Origin: Cryptosporangium sp044454545
GTDB taxonomy: Bacteria; Actinomycetota; Actinomycetes; Mycobacteriales; Cryptosporangiaceae
DNA length: 64,000 nucleotides
Reading direction: 5' to 3'
Assembly (NCBI RefSeq): GCF_044454545.1
Contig: NZ_JBITDV010000003.1
Span: forward strand, 186,001 to 250,000
The position numbers were made by a program, and so were the translations under genes. Below the pieces are notes generated by a model. That model did no database searches. It was not told the DNA's origin and saw nothing but the letters and a program-made list of their open reading frames with translations. Positions 35,471 through 44,387 of this stretch are shown piece after piece; positions within the stretch are counted from its first letter, which is position 1; each line of letters opens with the position of its first letter.

Positions 35471-36031
35471 TCACCGCGGGCGGAATGGCGCGACCAGCGT
35501 GCGCACCGCGTCGGTCGACCCCCAGTCGTCGTCGAACATCGCCATCAACGCGAGATGCTGACGCAGCTGGACGTAGGCGAGACGGTCGACCCAGCCGGAC
35601 TCCGCGCCGGTCAGCTCGCCGTAGACGGCGAAGAAACGCTCGGCCTCCGGAGGACGCGGCGTCGCCCACACGTGCGCCAGGTCGACGTCGGCCCACATGT
35701 ACGAGACGGCCGGGTCGATGACGGCCGGTGTCCCGTCGGCGGTGGCCAGGATGTTCTGCGTCCAGAAGTCGCCGCGGGTCAGGCAGGCGGGACGGACGGG
35801 CAGGAGATCCGGCAGCTCCACACACAGCCGTTCGAGCGCGACGCGATCGGTGGCGTCGAGCTTCGCGGCGACCCGTGGCTCGGGCAGCCAGCGCAACACC
35901 CGGTGCTCGGCGAAGAACGCGAACCCGTCGTGGCGCCAGGCGTTGCGCTGCGGCATCGATCCGAATGCTGCCCGGGCGGACCCAGCCGGACCGGGCCACC
36001 TCCGGCGAAGCGCGTCGCGCCAGCTGCACAC
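35471..36031 (-). pseudogene. 5'-truncated aminoglycoside-phosphotransferase/fructosamine-kinase-like gene
   Basis: The 186-codon frame carries only the C-lobe of a kinase-like fold: catalytic LTRGDFWTQNIL (H-x-D variant with Arg for His) and metal-binding AVIDPAVSYMWADVDLAHVW. The N-lobe with the ATP-binding Lys is missing, about 90-100 residues short of usual members. The start is a GTG without a ribosome site. Likely a deletion remnant; a shortened but expressed protein cannot be excluded. Confidence 0.6.
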
Positions 36032-36516
36032 CGCAGCTAGTCAAAGTCGATCAGGCGGCGAACTTTCACCGATGACGGTCACGCATGGCCGGGAGCAGCC
36101 GTCCCCACCGCCGTTGAGTGCGTCGTTCCCGCTGGCCCGGAGCTACCGCGTGCGTGAGGGACGACCAGGCCATCGGGGACAGTGGCGTGCCCGCCGTACT
36201 GCTCGATACGGCGGTCCATCCCGGGCATCAGGTTTCCGGCACGCGGAGCGGACTCCGTCCCCGAGTATTGATGAGATCTGACATCGCGTGGGGGTACGAC
36301 GTCGGCGACGAGTACGCCCACGTCACGACGAACGTCAGCCCATCTGTTCCGAGCGCCCCGTCGACATCTTCTCCACGGTCCACGTAAAGCGTGTGGTCGA
36401 TCCGGCAACGGACAAGGTGCCCTTCGAGCAGCCCTGAAGGACCACTCCACGCGGCAGATGAGCGCATAGATAGCCTGCCTACCGGACGGAATCAGCTCGT
36501 CGGCCGACCCATCGAC
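36032..36516. other. Gene-less stretch
   Basis: About 480 bp between the truncated kinase gene and the hypothetical gene at 36517. Short frames exist on both strands, but none shows a ribosome site or recognisable domain. I see no repeat or RNA gene. Confidence 0.5.
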
Positions 36517-37176
36517 GTGTCCACAGTGGGGCCGTTAGCCATACTCGTGGCCGTGGGCTTTTCCGGTACGTTCCTTGTAGCCGCCAGCGTCCGGCCGCTT
36601 CCTGAATTGGATGGCGCACGACACCTCGCTGGCCACAGCGTATGGCACGGCGTCGGCGCAGAAGGTTGGCAGTTGGTTCAGCTCCACCACGCCCCAGCGG
36701 ACTGGCGGCCACCGATGACTGGTGCCGACGACCAGGACGATCTGCTGGTGTCGCTGCTGGCGCAGACCGGCCGGCCGGTACTGGCCGGCATCGTGCTCCA
36801 CAGCGACGGCGCTCAGGTCATCGGCTACAGCCCGCAGGCCGGCCGATGGAGCGGCTGGCTGATGCTGGAGCGACTGGTCGACTATCTCGGCTCGCCGTAC
36901 ACCGATTGCCTGGACGTGGGTGAGCATGAGGACCTACCCGCAGACCTCGATGAATTCTGGTCCGACCGCTACCACGAAGCATGTCGCCCGCTCTACGAGC
37001 TGGCCCCACCCGCCGCCATCGCCGCGCCACACGCCGTCGCTTGGGCGACCGAGGCGGGATACACCCCGAGCGTTGAAGCTGTGGAGGCGGTGCTGGACGG
37101 CGGCGCGACCTTCGCCGAAGACCACTTCCTCAAACTACTGACCACCCTTGGGCTGCCAACGTTCGAAACCTCCTGA
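36517..37176 (+). CDS. Conserved actinomycete hypothetical protein (~219 aa)
   Basis: GTG at 36517 is one of several possible starts (others at 36526 and 36550); none has a clear ribosome site. Features are AILVAVGFSGTFLVAASV near the N-terminus, then RPLPELDGARHLAGHSVWHGVGA, a Trp-rich middle and a helical C-terminus (VEAVLDGGATFAEDHFLKLL). The first segment is moderately hydrophobic but short. I have seen similar uncharacterised proteins in Micromonospora-type genomes. Function unknown. Confidence 0.65.
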   Translation: MSTVGPLAILVAVGFSGTFLVAASVRPLPELDGARHLAGHSVWHGVGAEGWQLVQLHHAPADWRPPMTGADDQDDLLVSLLAQTGRPVLAGIVLHSDGAQVIGYSPQAGRWSGWLMLERLVDYLGSPYTDCLDVGEHEDLPADLDEFWSDRYHEACRPLYELAPPAAIAAPHAVAWATEAGYTPSVEAVEAVLDGGATFAEDHFLKLLTTLGLPTFETS

Positions 37177-37256
37177 AACCACAGGGCACGACTCTCTAAT
37201 CACGGCAGTTGAGTACGCGTATGGGCCGCGCCGGGCAGGGTCTCGACGCGGTGACA

Positions 37257-37781
37257 TCAACCGGCGCCCAGGAAAACGTCGATCTTGTCTCGTTGGCGAA
37301 CAAAGAAGTAATTCGCGTCTCGAAGCACGTAGCGAGCAGGCCTGCCCACTAGGAAAGTCTTGTATGCCTTTACCTGATTCTCCCGTTCGAAACCTCGATC
37401 AGGATCCGGGAGGTGTTCAAATGGCCGGAAGACTAATTGTGCGAAATGGGCGAAGGGATCCGAAAGACGCTGCTCCTCAGCGAGGCGCTCCATGGGATGC
37501 TCGAGCATCTGCGTCAACTGATGGCCCACTCGGTTACGTGCCAGACGTAGACCGGCAACGACGCGTCCGTGCGGATCCTCGTTCCGGTGTTGCTCGTAAT
37601 CTTTCGGATCCGACCTACCGTGTCGGTAGTGTTCGTCCAACGCGAATATCCACCAAAGCGTCTCGCCGAACGATGCGTAAATGCGAGCCGCTTCTAGCCG
37701 TTGATGGTCATGCTGAAAGCGGCCGTGCGCAGCAATGAAAGCGTCTCGCGCAAGATCCGATTCGACGTTGTTCGACCCCAT
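37257..37781 (-). CDS. Hypothetical protein, 174 aa, lower GC than neighbours
   Basis: Soluble, His/Arg/Tyr-rich protein (FGETLWWIFALDEHYRHG, NEDPHGRVVAGLRLARNRVGHQL). The phrase LARNRVGHQL resembles helical HEPN-like segments (RxxxxxH-type), but the match is weak. Lower GC suggests recent acquisition. No partner gene beside it. Confidence 0.6.
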   Translation of the reverse strand: MGSNNVESDLARDAFIAAHGRFQHDHQRLEAARIYASFGETLWWIFALDEHYRHGRSDPKDYEQHRNEDPHGRVVAGLRLARNRVGHQLTQMLEHPMERLAEEQRLSDPFAHFAQLVFRPFEHLPDPDRGFERENQVKAYKTFLVGRPARYVLRDANYFFVRQRDKIDVFLGAG

Positions 37782-38135
37782 CCCTCAATTATTCACAACA
37801 TTTACAGGGCGGGCAAACTGGATACTTTGGCGCACTGTCATCGGCAGTTGCGAGCGTCAACTCCGACCTTGCTCTCCCGGCCGCGGGGCGCTCCCGGCGC
37901 TCGGCCTGCACCTGCAACGAGGGGCGAAACGGGCGCGGCCTCGTCCGCGGCCGGCCGAGCGGCCACGGTGGTTCGGCATTCGACTGCCGGATGCCCGATC
38001 CGGACGGCCACTTCCGGCAGGTCCGCCGGAGCGGCTTTCGATCGAAGATGGCGGCCCGGCGTGCCCGCGCTCAGACACAGAGACGAGCCCCTGGGAGGAC
38101 CGGCGCCGTCTGGCAGTCGGGTCGTCGCGCATGAC

Positions 38136-38297
38136 GCCGGAATCGCCGGGCGCACCGTCCTGATCGAGTTCGACAGCTTCGAGCAGGCCGTAGCGGCACG
38201 CGGGAGCGCGGTCTGCCGCGAAGCGCTGGCCGCGCATTCGGGCGCCTTCGAAGATCGGCCCAGCCGCGTGGTCTGCGTCGAGGTCAAGGCCCCCGCC
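38136..38297 (+). pseudogene. DUF1330-like remnant
   Basis: The frame GRTVLIEFDSFEQAVAARGS, then CREALAA, resembles the second half of DUF1330 proteins (a hydrophobic VEF-S-FE-A segment followed by Y-EA). The N-terminal half is not found, and the frame runs on without the usual end. The surrounding 37782-38464 holds no other supported gene. Confidence 0.5.
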
Positions 38298-38464
38298 TCG
38301 GCCCGGACGACTTCCGCAGCCCACGCCGGCTCCCCGCCCGACCACCTGCCGACGCCAGCGGATCGGAATCTCGTTTCAGTATGAGAAACGCCATCTCTAT
38401 TGACGCGACGCCCGTAGTTCCCTAGATTCGCCGAAACGACTTGCGTCGGACCTGAGGAGCCCTC

Positions 38465-38593
38465 ATGACCACGGAGAACGCCGCCTGCGGCGCTTCTGCC
38501 GTGTTCGAGCGCTCGGTCCGTCTCGCGCCCGAGCCGCGTCATCGTTCGATGCGCCTCGGCACCGCGGCCGGCAAAACCACCTGCCGCTGGTAG
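38465..38593 (+). CDS. 42-aa leader peptide of the sulfonate-type operon
   Basis: ATG at 38465 with GAGGAG five bases upstream, 42 codons ending ACC-TGC-CGC-TGG-TAG. The peptide is Arg/Ala-rich with Cys near both ends. Short peptides ending in a Cys/Arg run precede sulfur-metabolism genes in many actinomycetes and are thought to act as cysteine-responsive attenuators. Two stable hairpins follow before the dioxygenase gene. Good start signals and position make translation likely; the regulatory role is inference. Confidence 0.6.
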   Translation: MTTENAACGASAVFERSVRLAPEPRHRSMRLGTAAGKTTCRW

Positions 38594-38622
38594 CTGGCTC
38601 CGGAGTCTCGGGGCCGAAGTCT

Positions 38623-38681
38623 GTCCGTCGTCAGCTGACGGACGAATCCCAATGCCCCGACCACGCCATGCGTGCCGGGGC
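38623..38681 (+). promoter_or_regulatory. Two hairpins between leader peptide and dioxygenase gene, putative attenuator
   Basis: Hairpin 1: GTCCGTC (38623-38629) with GACGGAC (38637-38643). Hairpin 2: GCCCCG (38654-38659) with CGGGGC (38676-38681), extended inside by CACGC/GCGTG around CAT. Hairpin 2 could stop transcription or hide the ribosome site region. No U-run. Confidence 0.5.
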
Positions 38682-38740
38682 TTCGTGTCTCCGCCCGATG
38701 GCGTGCGCCCAGCCGTTCCCGCACACCTGGAGGCACACTC

Positions 38741-39799
38741 ATGCAACCGATCGTCGGCCCGTTCGCCTGGCGCGGCGCGGACCTCTCGACCGACCACGGC
38801 TGGATCGTCGAACTGACCTCCGAGCAGGTCGACGAACTCCGTACCGTCGGCGAGCGATTCGTCGAGGACGACCCTGACCTGCGCACGGTCACCGCCACCG
38901 ACTATCCGCTGCCCCGCAGCGCGGAGGCGATCGCCGCGTTCGGCGAGTCGCTCGACCGGGGCCGCGGATTCGTCCTGGTCCGGGGCCTGCCGACCCACAC
39001 CTACGACGACGCCCTGGCCGGCGCGATCTTCTACGTGATGGGCCTGCACCTGGGCGTCCCGATGCGGCAGAACGAGCTCGGCGACCTACTCGACCACGTC
39101 ATCGCCACCTCGGACAAGACCCTCGAGGAGGCCGACGCCCTGCCGTCCCGCGTGCGCGACCGGCTCGACTTCCACTCCGACTCCTCCGACGTCGTCGCGC
39201 TGATGTGCCTGCGGGCGGCCAAAGAGGGCGGCGCGAGCAGCCTGGTCAGCGGCGCGACGCTGTTCAACGAGGTGCTCTCCCGGCGCCCGGACCTGGCGGC
39301 GTTGCTGCTCGAGCCCTGGTACTTCGACTGGCGCAAGCAGGACCCGGACGCGCCGGCCGACTACTACACCTCGCCGATCGTCAGCTGGACCGGCGGCGTG
39401 TTCAGCATGTACGCGGGCACGTCGATGATCCGCTCCGCGCAACGCCACGACGGCCTCCCGCGGCTGACCGCGACACAGAACGAAGCCCTGGACCTCCTCG
39501 ACGCGATCACCCACGAACCAGGCATCGCGCTCGACATGGACTTCCGGCCGGGTGACGTCCAATGGCTGCTCAACTACGCGGCCCTGCACTCCCGGACGTC
39601 GTTCGTCGACCACCCGGAACCCGAGCGGCGCCGCCATCTGCTCCGGCTCTGGCTCAAGCGCGACGTCGGGCGCCCGCTCGTCCCCGGCTTCGGCAAGCAC
39701 GTCGTCGTCGGCCGCGAGGAGTCACGCACCGCGGACGACAGCAAAGGCAACTTCCGCATCGCTGACGCAGTCCTGCCCCGCCACGACTGGGGCCAGTAA
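38741..39799 (+). CDS. TauD/TfdA-family Fe(II)/2-oxoglutarate dioxygenase
   Basis: The product is 352 aa from an ATG at 38741 (TGGAGG upstream). Facial triad: H-x-D in DFHSDSSDVV (~residue 145) and a late His in ALHSRTSF (~282), followed by Arg-rich RRRHLLRLWL for 2-oxoglutarate. Enzymes of this family hydroxylate taurine, sulfonates or other small acids. As first gene before a sulfonate-type ABC importer it probably releases sulfite from an alkylsulfonate, but TfdA-like proteins act on other substrates too. Confidence 0.88.
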   Translation: MQPIVGPFAWRGADLSTDHGWIVELTSEQVDELRTVGERFVEDDPDLRTVTATDYPLPRSAEAIAAFGESLDRGRGFVLVRGLPTHTYDDALAGAIFYVMGLHLGVPMRQNELGDLLDHVIATSDKTLEEADALPSRVRDRLDFHSDSSDVVALMCLRAAKEGGASSLVSGATLFNEVLSRRPDLAALLLEPWYFDWRKQDPDAPADYYTSPIVSWTGGVFSMYAGTSMIRSAQRHDGLPRLTATQNEALDLLDAITHEPGIALDMDFRPGDVQWLLNYAALHSRTSFVDHPEPERRRHLLRLWLKRDVGRPLVPGFGKHVVVGREESRTADDSKGNFRIADAVLPRHDWGQ

Positions 39800-39828
39800 C
39801 CCCCACACCCCGATTCGGAGCTCCCCTG

Positions 39829-40791
39829 ATGAACAGACGATTCAGAATCGCCGCCACCCTCACCGCCCTCACCCTCGCGGTGACCGCATGCGGCGACGGC
39901 GGCACCGACACCGCCGGCGGCGGCCCCGCCACGATCAAGGTCACCTCGTTCGGCTGCGAGATCTGGAACACCTGGGCCGAGGCCAAGGGCGTCTTCGCCA
40001 AGCACGACCTCAAGGTGGAACTGGTCAAGTCCACCGGCGGCTCCGCCGCCGTCGCCGCGGTGCTCTCCGGCGCCGCCGACCTGGGGTACGTCAACGGGTA
40101 CTCGGCGATCAACGCGTACAACACCGGGTTCCCGATCGAGATGGTCGCCGGCGCGAACACGAACGCGACGCCCCCGGCGAAGCCCGCGCAGGGTGTCTTC
40201 GTCGGTACGAATTCCCCGCTGCAGTCCGCGAAGGACCTGGCCGGGAAGACGATCGCGGTCAACGAGCTCAACGGTCTCAACCAGATCGTCACGTCGACCT
40301 GGCTCAAGCAGAACGGCGTCGACGTCTCCAGCGTCCGGTTCGTGGCGCTGCCGTTCTCCGACCAGGTTCCGGCCCTGCTCTCCGGCAAGGTCGACGCCGC
40401 CCAGCTCGGATACTCGCTGCTCGGCGACAACAACGGCAAGGTGCGCAGCCTCGCCGACCCGTTCGCGTCGGCCGGCACGGTCTACATCGCCACCTACGTG
40501 GCGTCCAAGGCCTTCGTCGCCAAGGGCGACACCGCGAAACGCTTCCACGACGCGATGGTCGAAACCATGGACGCACTGGGCAAACCGGAGAACACCGTCG
40601 AGTCGTTCGAGCTGCTCTCGGCCTGCCAGAAGGTACCCGCCGACGTGCTCGAGGCCCAGCCGCAGAACGCGTTCTCACCCTCGATCGACCTGGCCGCGCT
40701 GAACACCATGGCGGCCCAGATGGTCGAGCAGAAGATCCTGCCGAAGAAGCCCGAGCTCGATGCCTTCGTCCCTGAATTCGCCCGGTCCTGA
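39829..40791 (+). CDS. Sulfonate/taurine-type ABC transporter substrate-binding lipoprotein
   Basis: The product is 320 aa. Signal peptide ends in VTAC lipobox (Cys21). The mature part is an NMT1/SsuA-like fold: IKVTSFGCEIWNTWAEAKGVFAKHDL, STGGSAAVAAVLSGAADLGYVN, LAGKTIAVNELNGLNQ, KVDAAQLGY. It delivers the solute to the permeases encoded next. Sulfonate is suggested by the dioxygenase; nitrate, thiamine precursors or aromatic acids are alternatives for this family. Confidence 0.88.
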   Translation: MNRRFRIAATLTALTLAVTACGDGGTDTAGGGPATIKVTSFGCEIWNTWAEAKGVFAKHDLKVELVKSTGGSAAVAAVLSGAADLGYVNGYSAINAYNTGFPIEMVAGANTNATPPAKPAQGVFVGTNSPLQSAKDLAGKTIAVNELNGLNQIVTSTWLKQNGVDVSSVRFVALPFSDQVPALLSGKVDAAQLGYSLLGDNNGKVRSLADPFASAGTVYIATYVASKAFVAKGDTAKRFHDAMVETMDALGKPENTVESFELLSACQKVPADVLEAQPQNAFSPSIDLAALNTMAAQMVEQKILPKKPELDAFVPEFARS

Positions 40792-40819
40792 ACCGACCGG
40801 CACCGCGAGAGGAGGCGGC

Positions 40820-41656
40820 ATGACGACCACGGAAGCCGCACCCCCCGCCCTGTCCGCCGGCGCACCCTCGACGGTGCGCCGGCGGCGCCCGGTCCCCGAC
40901 TGGGTGCTGAGCGTCGCCGGGGCGGTCACCATGCTCGTCGTCTGGGATCTGGCCGTCCGCACCGGCGCGGTCTCCGACGACTCGCTCCCCTACCCCGCCG
41001 ACATGCTGGCCCGCGCCGGCGAGCTGCTCGTCGACCCCGAGTTCCTGACCCAGACCGGCCACACCCTGTGGGCCTGGTTCGCCTCGCTGGCGTTGGCGAG
41101 CGTCGTCGCCATTCCGCTCGGCCTGCTGATGGGCTACTTCGCGACGCTCTACCGGCCCGCGTCGACCGTCGTGCACGCCGGCCGGTCGATCCCGTCGACA
41201 GCGTTCCTTCCGGTCGCGATCCTGATGTTCGGCCTCGGATTCCAGATGAAGCTCGCGCTGGCGATCTACGCGATCTTCTGGCCGATCCTGCTCAATGCGA
41301 TGTACGGCGTCCGCGACGCCGAGCCGCAGATGCTCACCGCGGGTCGCAGCATGGGCTGGAACCGCTTCCGGCTCCTCACCCGCATCGTGCTGCCGTCCGC
41401 GGCACCGTCGATCGCGACCGGCATCCGCGTCGCCAGTTCGATCGCGCTGATCGTGGTGCTCTCCACCGAGCTGCTCGGCGCCACGACCGGCATCGGCACC
41501 GTGATCACCACGTACCAGCAGGCGCAGCGCCCCGACTTCGTCTACGCCGGGATTCTGCTCACCGGCCTGCTCGGCGTCGTCGTCTACTACGCGTTCACGT
41601 TCGCTGAACGCGCGCTACTGCCGTGGGCGAACGCCCAGCGGGGAGGCTCCCGATGA
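40820..41656 (+). CDS. SsuC/TauC-type ABC transporter permease
   Basis: The product is 278 aa from an ATG at 40820 with GAGGAGG. Six TM helices in the BPD_transp_1 domain, EAA loop EPQMLTAGRSMGWNRFRLLTRIVLPSAAPSI. It overlaps the second permease gene by 4 bases (ATGA). Confidence 0.92.
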   Translation: MTTTEAAPPALSAGAPSTVRRRRPVPDWVLSVAGAVTMLVVWDLAVRTGAVSDDSLPYPADMLARAGELLVDPEFLTQTGHTLWAWFASLALASVVAIPLGLLMGYFATLYRPASTVVHAGRSIPSTAFLPVAILMFGLGFQMKLALAIYAIFWPILLNAMYGVRDAEPQMLTAGRSMGWNRFRLLTRIVLPSAAPSIATGIRVASSIALIVVLSTELLGATTGIGTVITTYQQAQRPDFVYAGILLTGLLGVVVYYAFTFAERALLPWANAQRGGSR

Positions 41657-42450
41657 GGAGGGTCCTGCGCCCACTGCAGTGGGTCTGGTTGCTCGCCGTC
41701 GTGCTCCTCGTGTGGGAACTGCTCACCCGGACGGTGGCCCAGTCGTTGTTCGTCCCGCCGGTGTCGGACATCTTGCGGACGTTCGGCACGACGTGGTTCG
41801 CCGGCTCGCCGGGAACCCTCTTCCTGAGCGAGGAATTCCGGACGAACGTGCTGCCGAGTATCGGGCGGATCGCCGCCGGGTACACGATCGCGTCCGTGGT
41901 CGGGATCTGCGGCGGCATTTTGCTCGGCGTCTGGCGTCCGGCCGGTGCGTTCTTCAACCCGCTGATCCGGCTCGGCATGTCCGTGCCGGTCACCGCGCTG
42001 CTGCCGCTGGCGATCGTCGTCTTCGGCATCACCAACAGCATGAACGTGTTCCTGATCGCGCTCGGCTGCCTCTGGCCGATACTGATCAATGCCTACGACG
42101 GCGCCCGCGGCATCGACGGCACGATGACCCTCACCGCCCGCAGCATGCAGCTGTCGCGGCGCCGCTACTTCCTCAGCGTGCTGCTGCCCGGCGCCAGCCC
42201 CGCGATCGTCGCCGGCATGCGGGTCAGCGTCGGCACCGCGATGGTGCTCATGGTCGTCTCCGAGCTCTACGCCGCCACCTCCGGCCTCGGCTACTACCTC
42301 ACCCAGCAGCAGCGGCTGTTCCGGTTCCCGCAGCTCTGGTCGGCGATCCTGCTCATCGCCCTGATCGGAATCCTCGCCAACGCCGCGTTCGCCGCCCTCG
42401 AGCGGTCGGCACTGCGCTGGCACCACGTCGCCCGGGGAGAGTCCCAATGA
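41653..42450 (+). CDS. Second SsuC/TauC-type ABC transporter permease
   Basis: The product is 265 aa, overlapping its neighbours by 4 bases on both sides. EAA loop DGTMTLTARSMQLSRRRYFLSVLLPGASPAI. SsuC-type importers usually use one permease gene as a homodimer; two different permeases here imply a heterodimeric channel. Confidence 0.92.
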   Translation: MRRVLRPLQWVWLLAVVLLVWELLTRTVAQSLFVPPVSDILRTFGTTWFAGSPGTLFLSEEFRTNVLPSIGRIAAGYTIASVVGICGGILLGVWRPAGAFFNPLIRLGMSVPVTALLPLAIVVFGITNSMNVFLIALGCLWPILINAYDGARGIDGTMTLTARSMQLSRRRYFLSVLLPGASPAIVAGMRVSVGTAMVLMVVSELYAATSGLGYYLTQQQRLFRFPQLWSAILLIALIGILANAAFAALERSALRWHHVARGESQ

Positions 42451-43244
42451 CCACCGCCGTCCTCGAGGTCGCCGGCCTCGGCAAGTCCTACCGCTCCCGC
42501 GCCGGAGACGTCCCCGCCGTCCGCAGCATCACCTTCGACGTGAAACCCAACGAATTCGTCTCGGTCGTCGGCCCGTCCGGCTGCGGAAAGACGACGCTGA
42601 TGATGTGCATCGCGGGTCTGCTACCGCTGTCGCGGGGGTCGGTGACCTTCCGCGGCACACCGCTGGACAAGCCCCGCGACGGCGTCGCGGTCGTCTTCCA
42701 GGACTACAGCCGCTCCCTGTTTCCCTGGCTCACCGTCGCGAAGAACGTCGCCTTACCGCTCAAGGACCGCAAGGTTCCCCGAGCGGAGATCAAGACCCGC
42801 GTCGCCCAGGCCCTGGAGATGGTCGGGCTCGGACACGCCGCCGACCTGCATCCCTGGCAGCTCTCCGGCGGTATGCAGCAGCGCGTCGCGATCGCCCGCG
42901 GCCTCGTCGTCCACCCCGAAGTGCTCATCATGGACGAACCGTTCGCCTCCGTCGACGCCCAGACCCGCACGTCGCTCGAGGACCTGCTGCTGACGATCTG
43001 GACCGAGACCGGCACCACCGTCTTGTTCGTGACCCACGACATCGACGAGGCCGTCTACCTCTCCGATCGGGTCGTCGTGCTCTCCCAGGGTCCGTCGACG
43101 GTCGTCGCCGACATCCCGATCGGCCTCGAACGCCCCCGCGACCAGGTCACCACCAAGCAGACCGCGCTCTTCGGGGAACTGCGGGGCGAGGTCTACAGCC
43201 TCGTGATGGCGTCGGAACGGCGCTCGTCACTGGCCGGAAGCTGA
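42447..43244 (+). CDS. SsuB/TauB-type ABC transporter ATP-binding protein
   Basis: The product is 265 aa. Walker A GPSGCGKTT, Q-loop VFQDYSRSLFPW, signature LSGGMQQRVAIARGL, Walker B VLIMDEPFASVD, H-loop VTHDIDEAVYLSD. It is the last gene of the operon that began with the leader peptide. Confidence 0.93.
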   Translation: MTTAVLEVAGLGKSYRSRAGDVPAVRSITFDVKPNEFVSVVGPSGCGKTTLMMCIAGLLPLSRGSVTFRGTPLDKPRDGVAVVFQDYSRSLFPWLTVAKNVALPLKDRKVPRAEIKTRVAQALEMVGLGHAADLHPWQLSGGMQQRVAIARGLVVHPEVLIMDEPFASVDAQTRTSLEDLLLTIWTETGTTVLFVTHDIDEAVYLSDRVVVLSQGPSTVVADIPIGLERPRDQVTTKQTALFGELRGEVYSLVMASERRSSLAGS

Positions 43245-43268
43245 CCGAACGTCCCCGCGGGGGAGCAC

Positions 43269-44315
43269 TCAGACGACCGGAACGGGAGGAGGTTTCAGCA
43301 GTGTGCGGTCCCCGTCGGCGCCGTGGCCGAGGGCGGCGGCGACGTCCTCGTGCGGGGTTCCCAATCGGACCGCGCTGATCTCGTCCAGTTGCCGGTAGTG
43401 CTGGTCGCCGAGTTCGACGTGCCGGGATCCCAGGTATTCCTCGAGTTGGGCCGGCGTGCGCGGGCCGACGATCGGGACGAGGGCCGTGGGTGCCAGCGCC
43501 GCCCTGCGCCGCAGCCAGGCCAGGGAAACCTGCGCCGCGCTGGCGCCGACCTCGTCGGCGACGGCCAATACGGCATCGACGACCGAGGCGCGCTGCGTGG
43601 TGCCCTCGATCGCGTCGCCTCGGGCACTCAGGCGGCCTTGTTCACCCCGCCGGTACTTGCCCGTGAGCAGTCCCCCGGCCAGCGGGGAGTACGTCACCGC
43701 TCCCAGACCGTGAGCCTGCGCCATCGGCAGCATTTCCCGCTCGGCGGATCGCTCGGCCAGGCTGTACTCCGTCTGCACGCCGACCAGTGGGGCCAGTCCG
43801 CGCAGGTCGGCCCGGACGACCGCACCGGCGACCCGCCAGGCCGGGAAGTTGGACAGGCCGCCGTGCAGGATCTTGCCGGAGCGGATCAGGTCGTCGAACC
43901 CGGCGAGGATCTCTTCGATGGGCGTCATGCCGTCCGGGAAGTGCGGCATGAAGACGTCGACGTAGTCGGTGTCGAGGCGGCGCAGACTCGCCTCGAGGGA
44001 TCGAACCATGATCTTGCGGCCGTTACCGGTCGTGCCGGGGCGTGGCTGCGCCTGCCTCGTCCCGCTGTACTTGGTGATGACCACGAAGTCGTCCCGTTGA
44101 CGCCCGAGCAACTCGCCGAGAACGGTCTCTGCCTGGCCATCTTGATAGATGTTGGACGTGTCGAAGGTCGTGCCGCCGGCGGCGACGAAGGCCTCGAAGA
44201 TCCGCCGTGCGGCGTCCGGGCCGGCACCGACGCCCGTCGTGCTGAAGTTCGCCGTTCCCAGCACGTACTCCGAGACGCGAAGTCCGGTCAGACGGCCGAA
44301 GGTCTGGTAGCGCAA
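43269..44315 (-). CDS. Aldo/keto reductase
   Basis: The product is 348 aa from a TTG at 44315 with AGGAG five bases upstream. Barrel motifs: GGTTFDTSNIYQDGQAE (Asp and catalytic Tyr), KY for the Lys, DVFMPHFPDG (catalytic His position), and the NADPH-binding end VPIVGPRTPAQLEE. It diverges from a TetR regulator across a 72-bp gap with an operator-like repeat, so it is the probable regulated gene. Confidence 0.9.
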   Translation of the reverse strand: MRYQTFGRLTGLRVSEYVLGTANFSTTGVGAGPDAARRIFEAFVAAGGTTFDTSNIYQDGQAETVLGELLGRQRDDFVVITKYSGTRQAQPRPGTTGNGRKIMVRSLEASLRRLDTDYVDVFMPHFPDGMTPIEEILAGFDDLIRSGKILHGGLSNFPAWRVAGAVVRADLRGLAPLVGVQTEYSLAERSAEREMLPMAQAHGLGAVTYSPLAGGLLTGKYRRGEQGRLSARGDAIEGTTQRASVVDAVLAVADEVGASAAQVSLAWLRRRAALAPTALVPIVGPRTPAQLEEYLGSRHVELGDQHYRQLDEISAVRLGTPHEDVAAALGHGADGDRTLLKPPPVPVV

Positions 44316-44367
44316 GGCAACTCCTGGGAGCCCGGGGCGGAGCGGTACGCTCCTGACAGTAACAGCA

Positions 44368-44387
44368 AAAAGAGGAGTCACTCTTTT
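44368..44387. promoter_or_regulatory. Inverted repeat AAAAGAG-gagtca-CTCTTTT, probable TetR operator
   Basis: Perfect 7-bp arms directly upstream of and touching the TetR start codon, covering its ribosome site (AGAGGAG). Binding would block both TetR translation start and the divergent reductase promoter. Confidence 0.65.

Noticed and set aside
37838..39049. 403-codon minus-strand frame
   Set aside because: Runs through the leader region and the antisense of the dioxygenase; no domain.
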